A DNA stretch of 13,723 nt from an uncultured Prevotella sp. (GTDB taxonomy: Bacteria > Bacteroidota > Bacteroidia > Bacteroidales > Bacteroidaceae). The notes under the pieces were generated by a model that worked only from the letters and a program-made list of their open reading frames with translations, was not told the origin of the DNA and did no database searches. The position numbers and the translations under genes were made by a program. The stretch covers positions 1 through 13,723 of the forward strand of contig UQPD01000063.1 in assembly GCA_900542795.1 (NCBI GenBank), given 5' to 3'. The stretch's first letter is position 1. The number at the start of each line of letters is the position of its first letter. Of this stretch, positions 1-7,126 are shown one piece after another.

Positions 1-49
1 GTTTTTGGGGGATATTTTGAACATAAAAATAATGCGGATTTTGAACACC

Positions 50-1504
50 CTACCTTTTGCGGCCTGCATCCATGCGCAAGAAGATAAAGAGCATCAAGGT
101 GAACCCCCATAGGGAGGAACCTCCATAACTAAAGAAAGGTAACGGGATGCCTATGACTGGCGTTACGCCCATCACCATGCCCACATTGATAAACACGTGG
201 AAGAGCAAGATGCTTAAAACTGAATAGCCGTAGACTCGCGCAAAGGTGGTGGTTTGCCGCTCGCTTAGATAGATTAAGCGCAATATCATGCACAGAAAAA
301 GTAGTAACACGCCTGCTGAGCCCATGAAGCCTTGCTCCTCGCCCACTGTGCAGAAGATGAAGTCGGTGTCTTGCTCAGGCACATATTTGAGTTTGGTTTG
401 CGTTCCATTCATAAACCCTTTTCCCTCGAGTCCCCCCGAGCCAATGGCAATTTTACTTTGATTTACGTTGTAACCCGCATTACGGTTGTCCTCGTTCATG
501 CCCAAAAGCACTTGTATACGTACACGTTGGTGAGGCTCGAGCACATTGTTGAGAACGAAGTCGGAGGTATAAAGAAAAGCAGTGCTGCCCAATGTAAACA
601 CGGCTATGAGCATGCCTTTGCTCACACGTTGCCCTAAGGACTGCCAAGCCAAATAGCCTGCCATAAAGAGGGTGAGTGCTAAAAGAACCCACGATATGTC
701 GAAGGGGATAATGAACTCTGAAACGATGAGCGACAAAGCTATGGCACCGATGCCTATTTGTATGAACAGATGGGCTGCATGGTTATGTTTGTCGTAAACC
801 CGTAACAAGCCTATGGTGAAAAGCCAAATAAGGATAAGCACCACGAACTCGCCTACGGAGGAGAGTGTGCCAGGTAACTCAACTTCGCTGAAACGGATGC
901 CTACTACAAAATACACCACTGCTGCCACGGCTGTGAAGAGTATGCTACCAGGCATTCCCTCGCGGTAGAACATCAGGAAGAAGGCTAAGTAAACGAGTGC
1001 CGAACCTGTTTCGCGCTGCATAACAATGAGTACCATTGGCAAAAGTACAAGTCCGACGGCTTTGGAAAAATTACGCATCTTATCGAGCGTAAAGCCATAT
1101 TCGTTGATAAGTTTGGCTACTGCTAATGCGGTTGCAAACTTTGCAAACTCAGCGGGTTGCACATTACAAAAGCCTAAGTTTACCCATGAGCGTGAACCTT
1201 TTATGTCTTTGGCTACAAAGGGGGTGATAAGCAGCACAAACATCATGAACCAATAAAAGATGCCTGCCAAGGTGTCGTAGTATTTGTCGGAACTCATCAT
1301 GATAACAAAGCCCATGCAGAAGGCACAGCCTATCCACACAATTTGTTTACCCGTACGACTTGACCAAGCAAAGAAGTCGGTATCGCCTATCTCATGGCTG
1401 GCTCCACAAATGCTGAACCAACCGCACACAAGTAGCACAATGTAGAGGGTGAGTATCACCCAATCGACATTAAACAGCGGATATTGTTTGTTTTCGTTGA
1501 GCAT
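50..1504 (-). CDS. rodA: RodA, SEDS-family peptidoglycan glycosyltransferase
   Basis: RodA is the inner-membrane enzyme that polymerises lipid II into glycan strands for side-wall growth, paired with PBP2. The 484-residue product is a polytopic membrane protein carrying SEDS hallmarks: RSWVNLG with Trp107, QPAEFAKF at about 116-123, a GYNVNQSKIAIGSGGLEGKG stretch at about 344-363, the TDFIF motif with Asp381 (equivalent to the essential Asp of other RodA proteins), and PLPFFSYGGSS near 455-464. Canonical RodA is about 370 residues. The excess is a central insertion at about 205-305 holding several additional hydrophobic segments. The ATG start lies 85 bp after mrdA, with no Shine-Dalgarno sequence but an A-rich leader. 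It is the last gene of the mre block visible here, and its TAG stop is close to the window edge, so any following terminator is out of view. Residue assignments are from family knowledge aligned by eye. Confidence 0.96.
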   Translation of the reverse strand: MLNENKQYPLFNVDWVILTLYIVLLVCGWFSICGASHEIGDTDFFAWSSRTGKQIVWIGCAFCMGFVIMMSSDKYYDTLAGIFYWFMMFVLLITPFVAKDIKGSRSWVNLGFCNVQPAEFAKFATALAVAKLINEYGFTLDKMRNFSKAVGLVLLPMVLIVMQRETGSALVYLAFFLMFYREGMPGSILFTAVAAVVYFVVGIRFSEVELPGTLSSVGEFVVLILIWLFTIGLLRVYDKHNHAAHLFIQIGIGAIALSLIVSEFIIPFDISWVLLALTLFMAGYLAWQSLGQRVSKGMLIAVFTLGSTAFLYTSDFVLNNVLEPHQRVRIQVLLGMNEDNRNAGYNVNQSKIAIGSGGLEGKGFMNGTQTKLKYVPEQDTDFIFCTVGEEQGFMGSAGVLLLFLCMILRLIYLSERQTTTFARVYGYSVLSILLFHVFINVGMVMGVTPVIGIPLPFFSYGGSSLWGFTLMLFIFLRMDAGRKR

Positions 1505-1589
1505 GGTTTTGAAATTGAATAATAGAGGGACTATAAAGAACTATAGGATAGAATGGGAGTAAAAGGGAGTTAGAGCAAAGGAAACCACC

Positions 1590-3443
1590 CTACCTTGCAT
1601 AATCGCCATATTTAATATGCATATTTTGAAAATGGGTAGCTTTTGCCTCAGATGACGCTGAAAGATGTCCGTTGAGATATTGCTCCATAATGAGTGCGCC
1701 AATGGGCACACCATATACATTACCAAAACCACCATTCTCCACATAAACGGCTACAGCTATTCGAGGTTTGTCCATGGGGGCGAAGCCCATAAACACGGAG
1801 TGGTCGTGACCACGGTTTTGTGCCGTACCTGTTTTGCCGCACACTTCATAGCCAGGAATGTTTGCAGCACGACATGTTCCCTCAAGCACGGCACGACGCA
1901 TGCCTGCTACACAGTATTCATACCACTTGCGGTTGACACCCGTGTAACGCTTTTCGTAATAAATGGGGTCGAGACGTCCATCTTGCACTGAATGCACCAC
2001 ATGGGGTGTAATAAAGTAACCGCGATTAGCCACTGTGGCTGCCAAATTGCATATTTGCAAGGGTGTGGCAGTAACTTCGCCCTGACCAATGGCAATGGAG
2101 ATAATGGTAAGTCCATTCCACGACCCCTTATATGCCTTGTCATAATATTCGGCATTCGGAATCATGCCACGTTTTTCGCCAGGAAGGTCAATGCCCAATT
2201 TGTAGCCAAAGCCCATCTTTACCATATAATCTTTCCAAGTGGTCATTGCCTTTTGCACAGAACCATATTTGGCTTTATTGTTGATTAAGCGATAAAGGTT
2301 CCAACAAAAATAGGAGTTGCACGAGGTTCCGATGGCTGGTATTAAATTGATGGGTGAAGCATGCCCATGACAGCCCACATGCAAACCTTTATAATTGAAA
2401 CCATGATTACATGGAAAGGATATTTGTGGATCGATGCTCCCCTCTTGCAAACCTGTTAGAGCTTGCGATATTTTGAAGGTTGAACCTGGTGGATATGTAC
2501 CCATAATAGCACGGTTAAGCAAGGGGCGCATTAAGTCGGCATTGAGGAGCTTGTGATTTTTGCTACGGTTACGCCCTACCATGCTACGAGGGTCGTAGGT
2601 GGGCGATGATGCCATGCAAAGAATTTCGCCCGTACTTGGCTCTATGGCTACAATTGCACCCAATTTGCCCGTGAGCAAACGTTCGGCAAGTGTTTGTAGG
2701 TCTTTGTCGAGTCCTAAGGTTAGATTTTTGCCTGGCTGTGCTTGCTTGTCGTACTTGCCATTTTGATAATGTCCCTGTGTACGTCCACGCACATCGCGAA
2801 GCATAATGCGCATACCTTTTACACCACGCAACTGCTCCTCATAGGCTCGTTCCACTCCAAGTTTACCTATATAGTCGCCCGACACATAATAATGAAGCGA
2901 ATCTTCGGTCAACTCTCTTTCGTTAATTTCACCCACATCGCCCAAGATGTGTGCACCTATGCCACTGGTGTATTGTCGGGTGGAACGTTTTTCGATGCTA
3001 AAACCCTTAAACCTAAAAAGTTTCTCGCGGAAGAGCGAGAACTCCTCTGCTGGAATTTGAGCCATAAAAAGTTGAGGGGTGTAACGCGAATAGCCTGGAT
3101 TCTTTTTCGAATCCTTTATGCTTGCCATGCGGTTAATGTAGTCTTCCTTCGTAATGCCAATAGTTTGGCAAAAGTCGAGTGTATCAATGCCACGCTGATC
3201 GTTCATAACCACCATTATATTATAGGACGGTTCATTGTACACCAAAATGCGCCCCTTGCGATCGAAGATGAGTCCGCGCGAGGGGTACTGAATGTCTTTT
3301 CGGAAGGCATTGGAGTCGGCATTCTTTTTATAGTCATCACTCCACAACTGCAAGGTGAAAAGGCGAATGGTATAAATTAAGATGATGCCTATGGCAATGC
3401 CGCCGATTACGAATTTGCGTACTTCGAAATTGTTAGACGACAT
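1590..3443 (-). CDS. mrdA: Penicillin-binding protein 2, elongasome transpeptidase
   Basis: PBP2 cross-links new glycan strands during cell elongation, acting in the periplasm as partner of RodA; it is the target of mecillinam-type beta-lactams. The 617-residue product has one N-terminal membrane anchor (about 12-33), a PBP dimerisation or pedestal domain (about 50-230) and a transpeptidase domain with all three motifs: STFK (nucleophile Ser321), SCN (374-376) and KTG (537-539). I chose the ATG at 3443 because the only upstream in-frame initiator is a TTG two codons earlier. Cys345, Cys358, His361 and Cys375 cluster near the active site and could bind a metal. It sits 62 bp after mreD, a gap mostly filled by an inverted repeat, and 85 bp before rodA. 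Confidence 0.96.
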   Translation of the reverse strand: MSSNNFEVRKFVIGGIAIGIILIYTIRLFTLQLWSDDYKKNADSNAFRKDIQYPSRGLIFDRKGRILVYNEPSYNIMVVMNDQRGIDTLDFCQTIGITKEDYINRMASIKDSKKNPGYSRYTPQLFMAQIPAEEFSLFREKLFRFKGFSIEKRSTRQYTSGIGAHILGDVGEINERELTEDSLHYYVSGDYIGKLGVERAYEEQLRGVKGMRIMLRDVRGRTQGHYQNGKYDKQAQPGKNLTLGLDKDLQTLAERLLTGKLGAIVAIEPSTGEILCMASSPTYDPRSMVGRNRSKNHKLLNADLMRPLLNRAIMGTYPPGSTFKISQALTGLQEGSIDPQISFPCNHGFNYKGLHVGCHGHASPINLIPAIGTSCNSYFCWNLYRLINNKAKYGSVQKAMTTWKDYMVKMGFGYKLGIDLPGEKRGMIPNAEYYDKAYKGSWNGLTIISIAIGQGEVTATPLQICNLAATVANRGYFITPHVVHSVQDGRLDPIYYEKRYTGVNRKWYEYCVAGMRRAVLEGTCRAANIPGYEVCGKTGTAQNRGHDHSVFMGFAPMDKPRIAVAVYVENGGFGNVYGVPIGALIMEQYLNGHLSASSEAKATHFQNMHIKYGDYAR

Positions 3444-3469
3444 AAGCAAAAGAAATGTTTGTTTTTGAA

Positions 3470-3504
3470 CAGATGTTTTTTAAAATCATTCTAAAACACA
3501 TCTG
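3470..3504 (-). other. Inverted repeat filling the mreD-mrdA gap
   Basis: A 35-nt near-palindrome starts directly after the mreD stop codon. The outer arms are CAGATGT and ACATCTG, followed by one mismatch and a further A/T-rich stem around a small loop. One position is an A-C mismatch on the plus strand but a U-G wobble in minus-strand RNA, which suggests an RNA hairpin in the operon transcript. No U-run follows on the minus strand, so it does not look like a terminator; a role in RNA stability or processing is possible. A/T richness makes the inner pairs weak evidence. Confidence 0.5.
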
Positions 3505-3505
3505 C

Positions 3506-3988
3506 TTATTTGCGTATAAGCTCCATGGCAAACACAAAAAGGGTGGTAAGCAAAGTGCTACCAAGAATGTTAATAAGGAGTATTTGCCAATCGAAAAAAG
3601 AAAAAGCCTCGAAGCTGAAAAATACCAAGCAATAGATAAACACGCTGAAAAAAGCATATTTGCCAAAGGCGCTCCATTCCATTTCCTTATGCGAGGGTAC
3701 AAAACTTTCGTTTTTATCAGACGGAGAGAAGGCTCTAAGCAACAAGGGTACTATTAACCCTAACAAACACATTGCACCCGAAGCCATACCAGGCGTATTG
3801 GTAAGGATGTCAATTGCCAAACCTAACATGAAACCCGAAAGCACGTAAAGCCAACGAGGAGTGTTGCTCGGAAGTATGAGCAAAAAATAAACGTAGGGCA
3901 TCGGCGTGGCATAGCCAAATATATGTACATGGTTAAACACTAATGCTTGTAAAAACATCAATGCTACAAACCAACCGATGCGCGACAT
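3506..3988 (-). CDS. mreD: MreD, rod-shape membrane protein
   Basis: MreD is a small integral membrane protein of the elongasome that associates with MreC and helps link cytoplasmic MreB filaments to PBP2 and RodA. The product (160 residues from the ATG) is almost wholly hydrophobic, with about five to six membrane segments, and contains the GLAIDILTNTPG stretch that resembles the conserved Gly/Asp motif of MreD proteins. Length (usually about 160-170), hydropathy and position between mreC and mrdA make the call secure although sequence conservation in this family is low. A GTG five codons upstream (4003) is in frame and would add MFQVF. I prefer the ATG because the protein then begins directly before the first membrane helix, as in related proteins. 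No Shine-Dalgarno sequence supports either start. Confidence 0.92.
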   Translation of the reverse strand: MSRIGWFVALMFLQALVFNHVHIFGYATPMPYVYFLLILPSNTPRWLYVLSGFMLGLAIDILTNTPGMASGAMCLLGLIVPLLLRAFSPSDKNESFVPSHKEMEWSAFGKYAFFSVFIYCLVFFSFEAFSFFDWQILLINILGSTLLTTLFVFAMELIRK

Positions 3989-4035
3989 GAAAACTTGAAA
4001 CACGTTGAGTTTATTTTATTAAGGGTTAATATCAC

Positions 4036-4914
4036 CTAATTTGCATTATTCTCCATCTGCAAAGCATGCGTTTGGAGTGTATCAATTTCGGCTTTATAGG
4101 GCGTAGTTACAACAGACACATCACGTAAGTTTGCAAAGTTTGTACCTAATGACACATCAAGTCGGTAAGACTGTCCATCAGACGAATTGCTGATTTTGCT
4201 TACACGTCCCACAAATATGCCTGGAGGGAATACGGCAGAATAACCGCTGGTTTCAATGGCTTGTCCCACTTTAACGCGGGCATAACGTGGCACATCGTCA
4301 ACATAAGCGCTTACCATGCTCGCACCATCCCATTGCAAGTAGCCAAAGTAGTTTTGACCACGCACACGACAACTGATGCTCGACTTGCGGTTGGTTACGG
4401 GAATTACCAACGAATGATGAGGTCCGGTAAGATAAACAATGCCCACAACACCACCTCCACCTATTACGCCCATTTCAGGACGTATGCCATCAGACGAACC
4501 ACGGTCTATAACCAAATAGTTATTAACACGTTCCGAGCTGTTGCTTACCACAGTGGCAGACACCATAGCGTAGCCCTTAAGTTTTTCACGCATCAACTTT
4601 TCAGTCATAGTGGTATCCTTGGTTGCCGAAGCTAATGCTTGTCGCAAAATTTCTGTTTCGCGCTGCAAGGCTATGTTTTGGTCGGTGAGCTGACGGTTTA
4701 CATGTTGCAAATTGAAGAAACTAATAACGTTTGTGTAAGTTCCGTTCACCCCAGCTGCCATTGAATTGGCTGCGCTGAACCATACACTACCCTGAAAGCT
4801 ATTGAAACGGAAGAGCAAAACCATACTCAACGTTTCGAGTATAACAAAAAGGAAAGCGTAACTGTATTTGCTAACAAAATCTACCAGATTGCTTTTGGGA
4901 GAGTAGTCACTCAT
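4036..4914 (-). CDS. mreC: MreC, rod-shape scaffold protein
   Basis: MreC is a bitopic scaffold that links MreB to PBP2 in the periplasm and is thought to hold the transpeptidase in its active state. The 292-residue product shows the family layout: a short cytoplasmic tail, one membrane helix (about 18-37), a coiled coil (about 70-97, rich in Gln, Leu and Glu) and two beta-rich domains. Recognisable stretches are NNYLVIDRGSSDGI (131-144) and the TSGYSAVFPPGIFVGRV region (222-238), both typical of MreC. The length is ordinary for the family. The ATG is preceded by a run of eight A residues rather than a Shine-Dalgarno sequence. It lies 163 bp after mreB, the longest gap inside the operon, which contains three hairpins; the stop to the mreD ATG is 47 bp. 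Confidence 0.95.
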   Translation of the reverse strand: MSDYSPKSNLVDFVSKYSYAFLFVILETLSMVLLFRFNSFQGSVWFSAANSMAAGVNGTYTNVISFFNLQHVNRQLTDQNIALQRETEILRQALASATKDTTMTEKLMREKLKGYAMVSATVVSNSSERVNNYLVIDRGSSDGIRPEMGVIGGGGVVGIVYLTGPHHSLVIPVTNRKSSISCRVRGQNYFGYLQWDGASMVSAYVDDVPRYARVKVGQAIETSGYSAVFPPGIFVGRVSKISNSSDGQSYRLDVSLGTNFANLRDVSVVTTPYKAEIDTLQTHALQMENNAN

Positions 4915-4939
4915 TTTTTTTAGTTGTATTCAAAAATGC

Positions 4940-4963
4940 AAGTAGGTGTTCATTAACCTACTT
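4940..4963 (-). other. Hairpin in the mreC leader
   Basis: Perfect 8-bp inverted repeat (AAGTAGGT and ACCTACTT) around an 8-nt loop, ending about 25 nt before the mreC start codon. It would form in the mreC leader of the minus-strand transcript. No U-run follows directly, so it is more likely a stability or translation element than a terminator. It is the last of three consecutive hairpins in this gap. Confidence 0.55.
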
Positions 4964-4965
4964 CC

Positions 4966-4986
4966 TTGTAAGTGGCATACTTACAA
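4966..4986 (-). other. Middle hairpin of the mreB-mreC gap
   Basis: Perfect 8-bp inverted repeat (TTGTAAGT and ACTTACAA) with a 5-nt loop. Its upstream arm, in minus-strand RNA, begins inside the U-rich tract that follows the larger hairpin at 4995-5049, so the two structures could interfere with each other. Confidence 0.5.
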
Positions 4987-4994
4987 ATAAAACC

Positions 4995-5049
4995 TCACCC
5001 CCTTGGTCGCCCTTCGCCAGTATACATGAGATGGGAACCGAGGGGGTGA
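4995..5049 (-). terminator. Terminator-like hairpin or attenuator between mreB and mreC
   Basis: A 12-bp G/C-rich stem (CACCCCC against GGGGGTG at its core) encloses a loop of about 31 nt, starting about 28 nt past the mreB stop. On the minus strand the stem is followed after two G residues by TTTTATTT, which resembles an intrinsic terminator. One stem position is an A-C mismatch in minus-strand RNA, and the long loop is atypical. As mreC follows without a clear promoter of its own, partial read-through that lowers mreC and downstream expression relative to mreB is one reading; a purely structural element is another. Confidence 0.45.
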
Positions 5050-5077
5050 AGCCGCTCGTCATTGAATAATGGGGTGA

Positions 5078-6109
5078 TTAACGCATGAGGAAAGTGTAGT
5101 TTTCAACATTCTTCAACGCAATACCCGTACCCTTAGCCACGCAAAGCAACGGATCGTCTGCTACGTGGAAAGGAATATTGATTTTATCACTCAAACGCTT
5201 GTCGAGACCGCGAAGCAATGCGCCACCACCTGTGAGGTAGATACCATTCTTCACAATGTCGGCATAGAGTTCGGGAGGTGTGTTAGCCAAAGCGTTCACC
5301 ACGGCCTGCTCAATACGTGCAATAGAGGTTTCAAGGCAGTGTGCAATTTCTTGATAGCACACTGGTACCTCCATAGGCATCGTGGTAATGCGGTTAGGAC
5401 CATGAATTACATAGTCGGCAGGTGGGTTAGCCAAGTCGGTAAGTGCAGCACCCACATTTATCTTGATGCGCTCTGCCATACGTTCGCTGACCTTAACGTT
5501 GTGCTGACGACCCATATATTCCTGGATGTCGCTTGTAAAGTCATCACCTGCCATCTTGATAGAGTTATTCGACACAATGCCACCCAACGAGATTACTGCG
5601 ATTTCAGTGGTACCGCCACCTATATCAACAATCATGTTACCCTCGGGGGCATTAACATCGATACCAATACCTATGGCTGCAGCCATGGGTTCGTAGAGCA
5701 AGAACACGTCACGTCCACCAGCATGTTCAGCTGAGTCACGTACAGCACGAAGTTCAACTTCGGTCGAACCACTTGGCACACCAATCACCATGCGCAATGA
5801 GGGCGAGAACAAACGCTTGCCCGTGTGAACCTTCTTAATTAAGCCGCGCATCATCTGCTCGCAAGCATTGAAGTCGGCAATCACGCCATCGCGCAAGGGA
5901 CGGATAACGCGTATTTTATTATTGGTCTTTTCGTACATGAGTTTGGCTTCGTCGCCCACCGCAATCATCTTGTCAGAGTGCGTATCGAGAGCCACGACCG
6001 ACGGCTCGTTCACAGCTATCCCCCCATCATCAATAATAATGGTGTTGGCTGTACCCAAGTCGATGGCCAATTCCTGTGTAAAGGAAAAGAGCTTTGAAAA
6101 AAATCCCAT
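5078..6109 (-). CDS. mreB: MreB, actin-like cell-shape protein
   Basis: MreB is the ATP-binding bacterial actin that forms short membrane-bound filaments and guides lateral-wall synthesis. The 343-residue product has the usual family length and the actin-fold nucleotide motifs: phosphate-1 DLGTANT (17-23), the catalytic-Glu region LLYEPMAAAIG (Glu140), phosphate-2 DIGGGTTEIAVISLGG (162-177) and the adenosine motif LTGGGALLRGLD (292-303). The N-terminal MGFFSKLFSF segment is amphipathic and may serve as a membrane-binding helix. It begins 20 bp after purH, so the two are surely co-transcribed, and is followed by a structured 163-bp gap before mreC. No Shine-Dalgarno sequence is visible. There are no signs of damage. 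Confidence 0.98.
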   Translation of the reverse strand: MGFFSKLFSFTQELAIDLGTANTIIIDDGGIAVNEPSVVALDTHSDKMIAVGDEAKLMYEKTNNKIRVIRPLRDGVIADFNACEQMMRGLIKKVHTGKRLFSPSLRMVIGVPSGSTEVELRAVRDSAEHAGGRDVFLLYEPMAAAIGIGIDVNAPEGNMIVDIGGGTTEIAVISLGGIVSNNSIKMAGDDFTSDIQEYMGRQHNVKVSERMAERIKINVGAALTDLANPPADYVIHGPNRITTMPMEVPVCYQEIAHCLETSIARIEQAVVNALANTPPELYADIVKNGIYLTGGGALLRGLDKRLSDKINIPFHVADDPLLCVAKGTGIALKNVENYTFLMR

Positions 6110-6129
6110 ATCGAAAGATTTTGTACTAA

Positions 6130-6723
6130 TTATTTCTCAAACCAATTGTGAATGGCGGTGTCATAATGACTGCTCACACCAAATGCACGTGTAGCAAACC
6201 AACGACGCTCTTCAAGCTCAGTCTGTGCACCATTTTTGCTAACAATGTCGAGCAAGGGCTTGTACTCTGCCTTCGAAGGCACAATTACAACATCGTTAAA
6301 GTTCTTTGCGCCAGCACGAATAAGCGAGATACCACCTATGTCAATCTTCTCAATGATGTCAGCCTCGCTTGCACCGCTTGCTACGGTCTGCTCAAAGGGA
6401 TAGAGGTCAACAATAACGAGGTCGATTTCAGGAATCTCGTATGCTGCCATTTGCTTTTGGTCGTCCTCCAACTCACGACGTCCCAAGATGCCACCAAAGA
6501 TTTTGGGATGAAGGGTTTTTACACGTCCACCCAAGATTGAAGGATAGGTAGTAACATCTTCAACCTTCTGGCAGGGATAGCCCAAAGACTCAATAAACTG
6601 TTGCGTACCACCTGTTGAAAGGAATTGTACGCCTTCTTCATGCAACTTGCCGAGCAACTCTTCTAAACCATCTTTGTGGAATACTGATACGAGTGCTGTC
6701 TTGATTTTCTTTGTAGAGGACAT
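6130..6723 (-). CDS. purH: IMP cyclohydrolase, single-domain PurH lacking AICAR transformylase
   Basis: PurH normally catalyses the last two steps of purine synthesis: formyl transfer to AICAR by the C-terminal domain and ring closure of FAICAR to IMP by the N-terminal domain. This 197-residue protein contains only the N-terminal, methylglyoxal-synthase-like cyclohydrolase domain; bifunctional PurH is about 500-530 residues. Residues known as active-site positions in ATIC appear intact: Lys69 in GRVKTLHPK, Tyr108 in DLYPFE, Asp128 in IDIGG and Lys140 in RAGAKN. The stop falls just after SSHYDTAIHNWF, where the cyclohydrolase domain ends in full-length homologues, and mreB starts 20 bp on, leaving no room for a remnant. 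I infer a working standalone cyclohydrolase, with AICAR formyl transfer encoded elsewhere or absent. A Bacteroidetes-type promoter lies upstream, so this is the first gene of the mre operon. Confidence 0.9.
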   Translation of the reverse strand: MSSTKKIKTALVSVFHKDGLEELLGKLHEEGVQFLSTGGTQQFIESLGYPCQKVEDVTTYPSILGGRVKTLHPKIFGGILGRRELEDDQKQMAAYEIPEIDLVIVDLYPFEQTVASGASEADIIEKIDIGGISLIRAGAKNFNDVVIVPSKAEYKPLLDIVSKNGAQTELEERRWFATRAFGVSSHYDTAIHNWFEK

Positions 6724-6797
6724 ATTGAATTGTATGTTATTTGCTAAATTTTGTAGTCAACGCGTTTACGACGTGCGTAAATTCGCTGTTTTGCATG

Positions 6798-6830
6798 CAA
6801 AATTACAGTTTTTTTGTTGGCTATCGCAAC
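6798..6830 (-). promoter_or_regulatory. Bacteroidetes-type promoter for purH-mreBCD-mrdA-rodA
   Basis: On the minus strand, GTTG (6827-6830) is followed after 21 nt by TAATTTTG (6798-6805). This fits the Bacteroidetes sigma factor consensus TTTG, about 19-21 nt, TAnnTTTG, with an exact match at the -7 box and one mismatch at -33. Transcription would start near 6790, giving a leader of about 67 nt before the purH ATG. It is the best match I found in the 403-bp gap between secA and purH. The rest of that gap is A/T-rich and holds the secA terminator; I see no gene in it. Confidence 0.65.
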
Positions 6831-6962
6831 TTTTTGTCTATAAAAAAAGTGTTTCTTATGAATTATTTTATAGTTAACACAAAAAGGGAAGTGTTTGCCA
6901 ATTCGGTTTAGCGTTTGGAACCTTGTGATACATTAAACACCTGCTTGATTTTCCAACAAAGT

Positions 6963-7008
6963 AAAACAGGTATGCAAAATGGAGGAAACCATTTTACATA
7001 CCTGTTTT
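6963..7008 (-). terminator. Rho-independent terminator of secA
   Basis: Two 20-nt arms (6963-6982 and 6989-7008) pair around a 6-nt loop, about 118 bp past the secA stop. The one non-Watson-Crick position is a C-A mismatch on the plus strand but a G-U wobble in minus-strand RNA, so the hairpin is fully paired only when transcribed from the minus strand, agreeing with secA. The 3' arm ends in TTTT and a further TTTGTT follows shortly. It separates the secA block from the purH-mre operon. Confidence 0.75.
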
Positions 7009-7013
7009 TACCA

Positions 7014-7030
7014 TCTCCCTTTAGGGGAGA
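7014..7030. other. Small accessory hairpin downstream of secA
   Basis: A 6-bp inverted repeat (TCTCCC and GGGAGA) with a 5-nt loop lies between the secA stop and the main terminator hairpin. It may be part of the same terminator region. Short C/G-rich palindromes like this are common in intergenic DNA, and it is listed mainly because the neighbouring 20-bp hairpin makes the region highly structured. Confidence 0.4.
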
Positions 7031-7126
7031 AATACAGATTAGGAGGTTCTAAAAAAATCTGATTTTAATTTTCTAAAACTACCTTCTCTTAAAAGATATT
7101 CTTAAAAATTCTTGCCAAAGCCGTCG

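Noticed and set aside
14..46. Direct repeat ATTTTGAAC, two copies 24 bp apart, beyond rodA
   Set aside because: Short, A/T-rich and at the window edge; not enough context to assign a role.
50..1600. Shared AGGTAGGGTG around the stop codons of rodA and mrdA
   Set aside because: A match of about ten bases at two sites (and a partial one inside the PafA-like gene) is short enough to arise by chance; no structure or spacing supports a function.
2742..3380. Open frame of 212 codons on the plus strand, antisense to mrdA
   Set aside because: Entirely within the coding region of PBP2, with no family motif; the opposite strand has all three transpeptidase motifs.
5165..5734. Open frame of 189 codons on the plus strand, antisense to mreB
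   Set aside because: A shadow of the strongly conserved mreB; composition rich in Thr, His and Cys as expected for a reverse frame.
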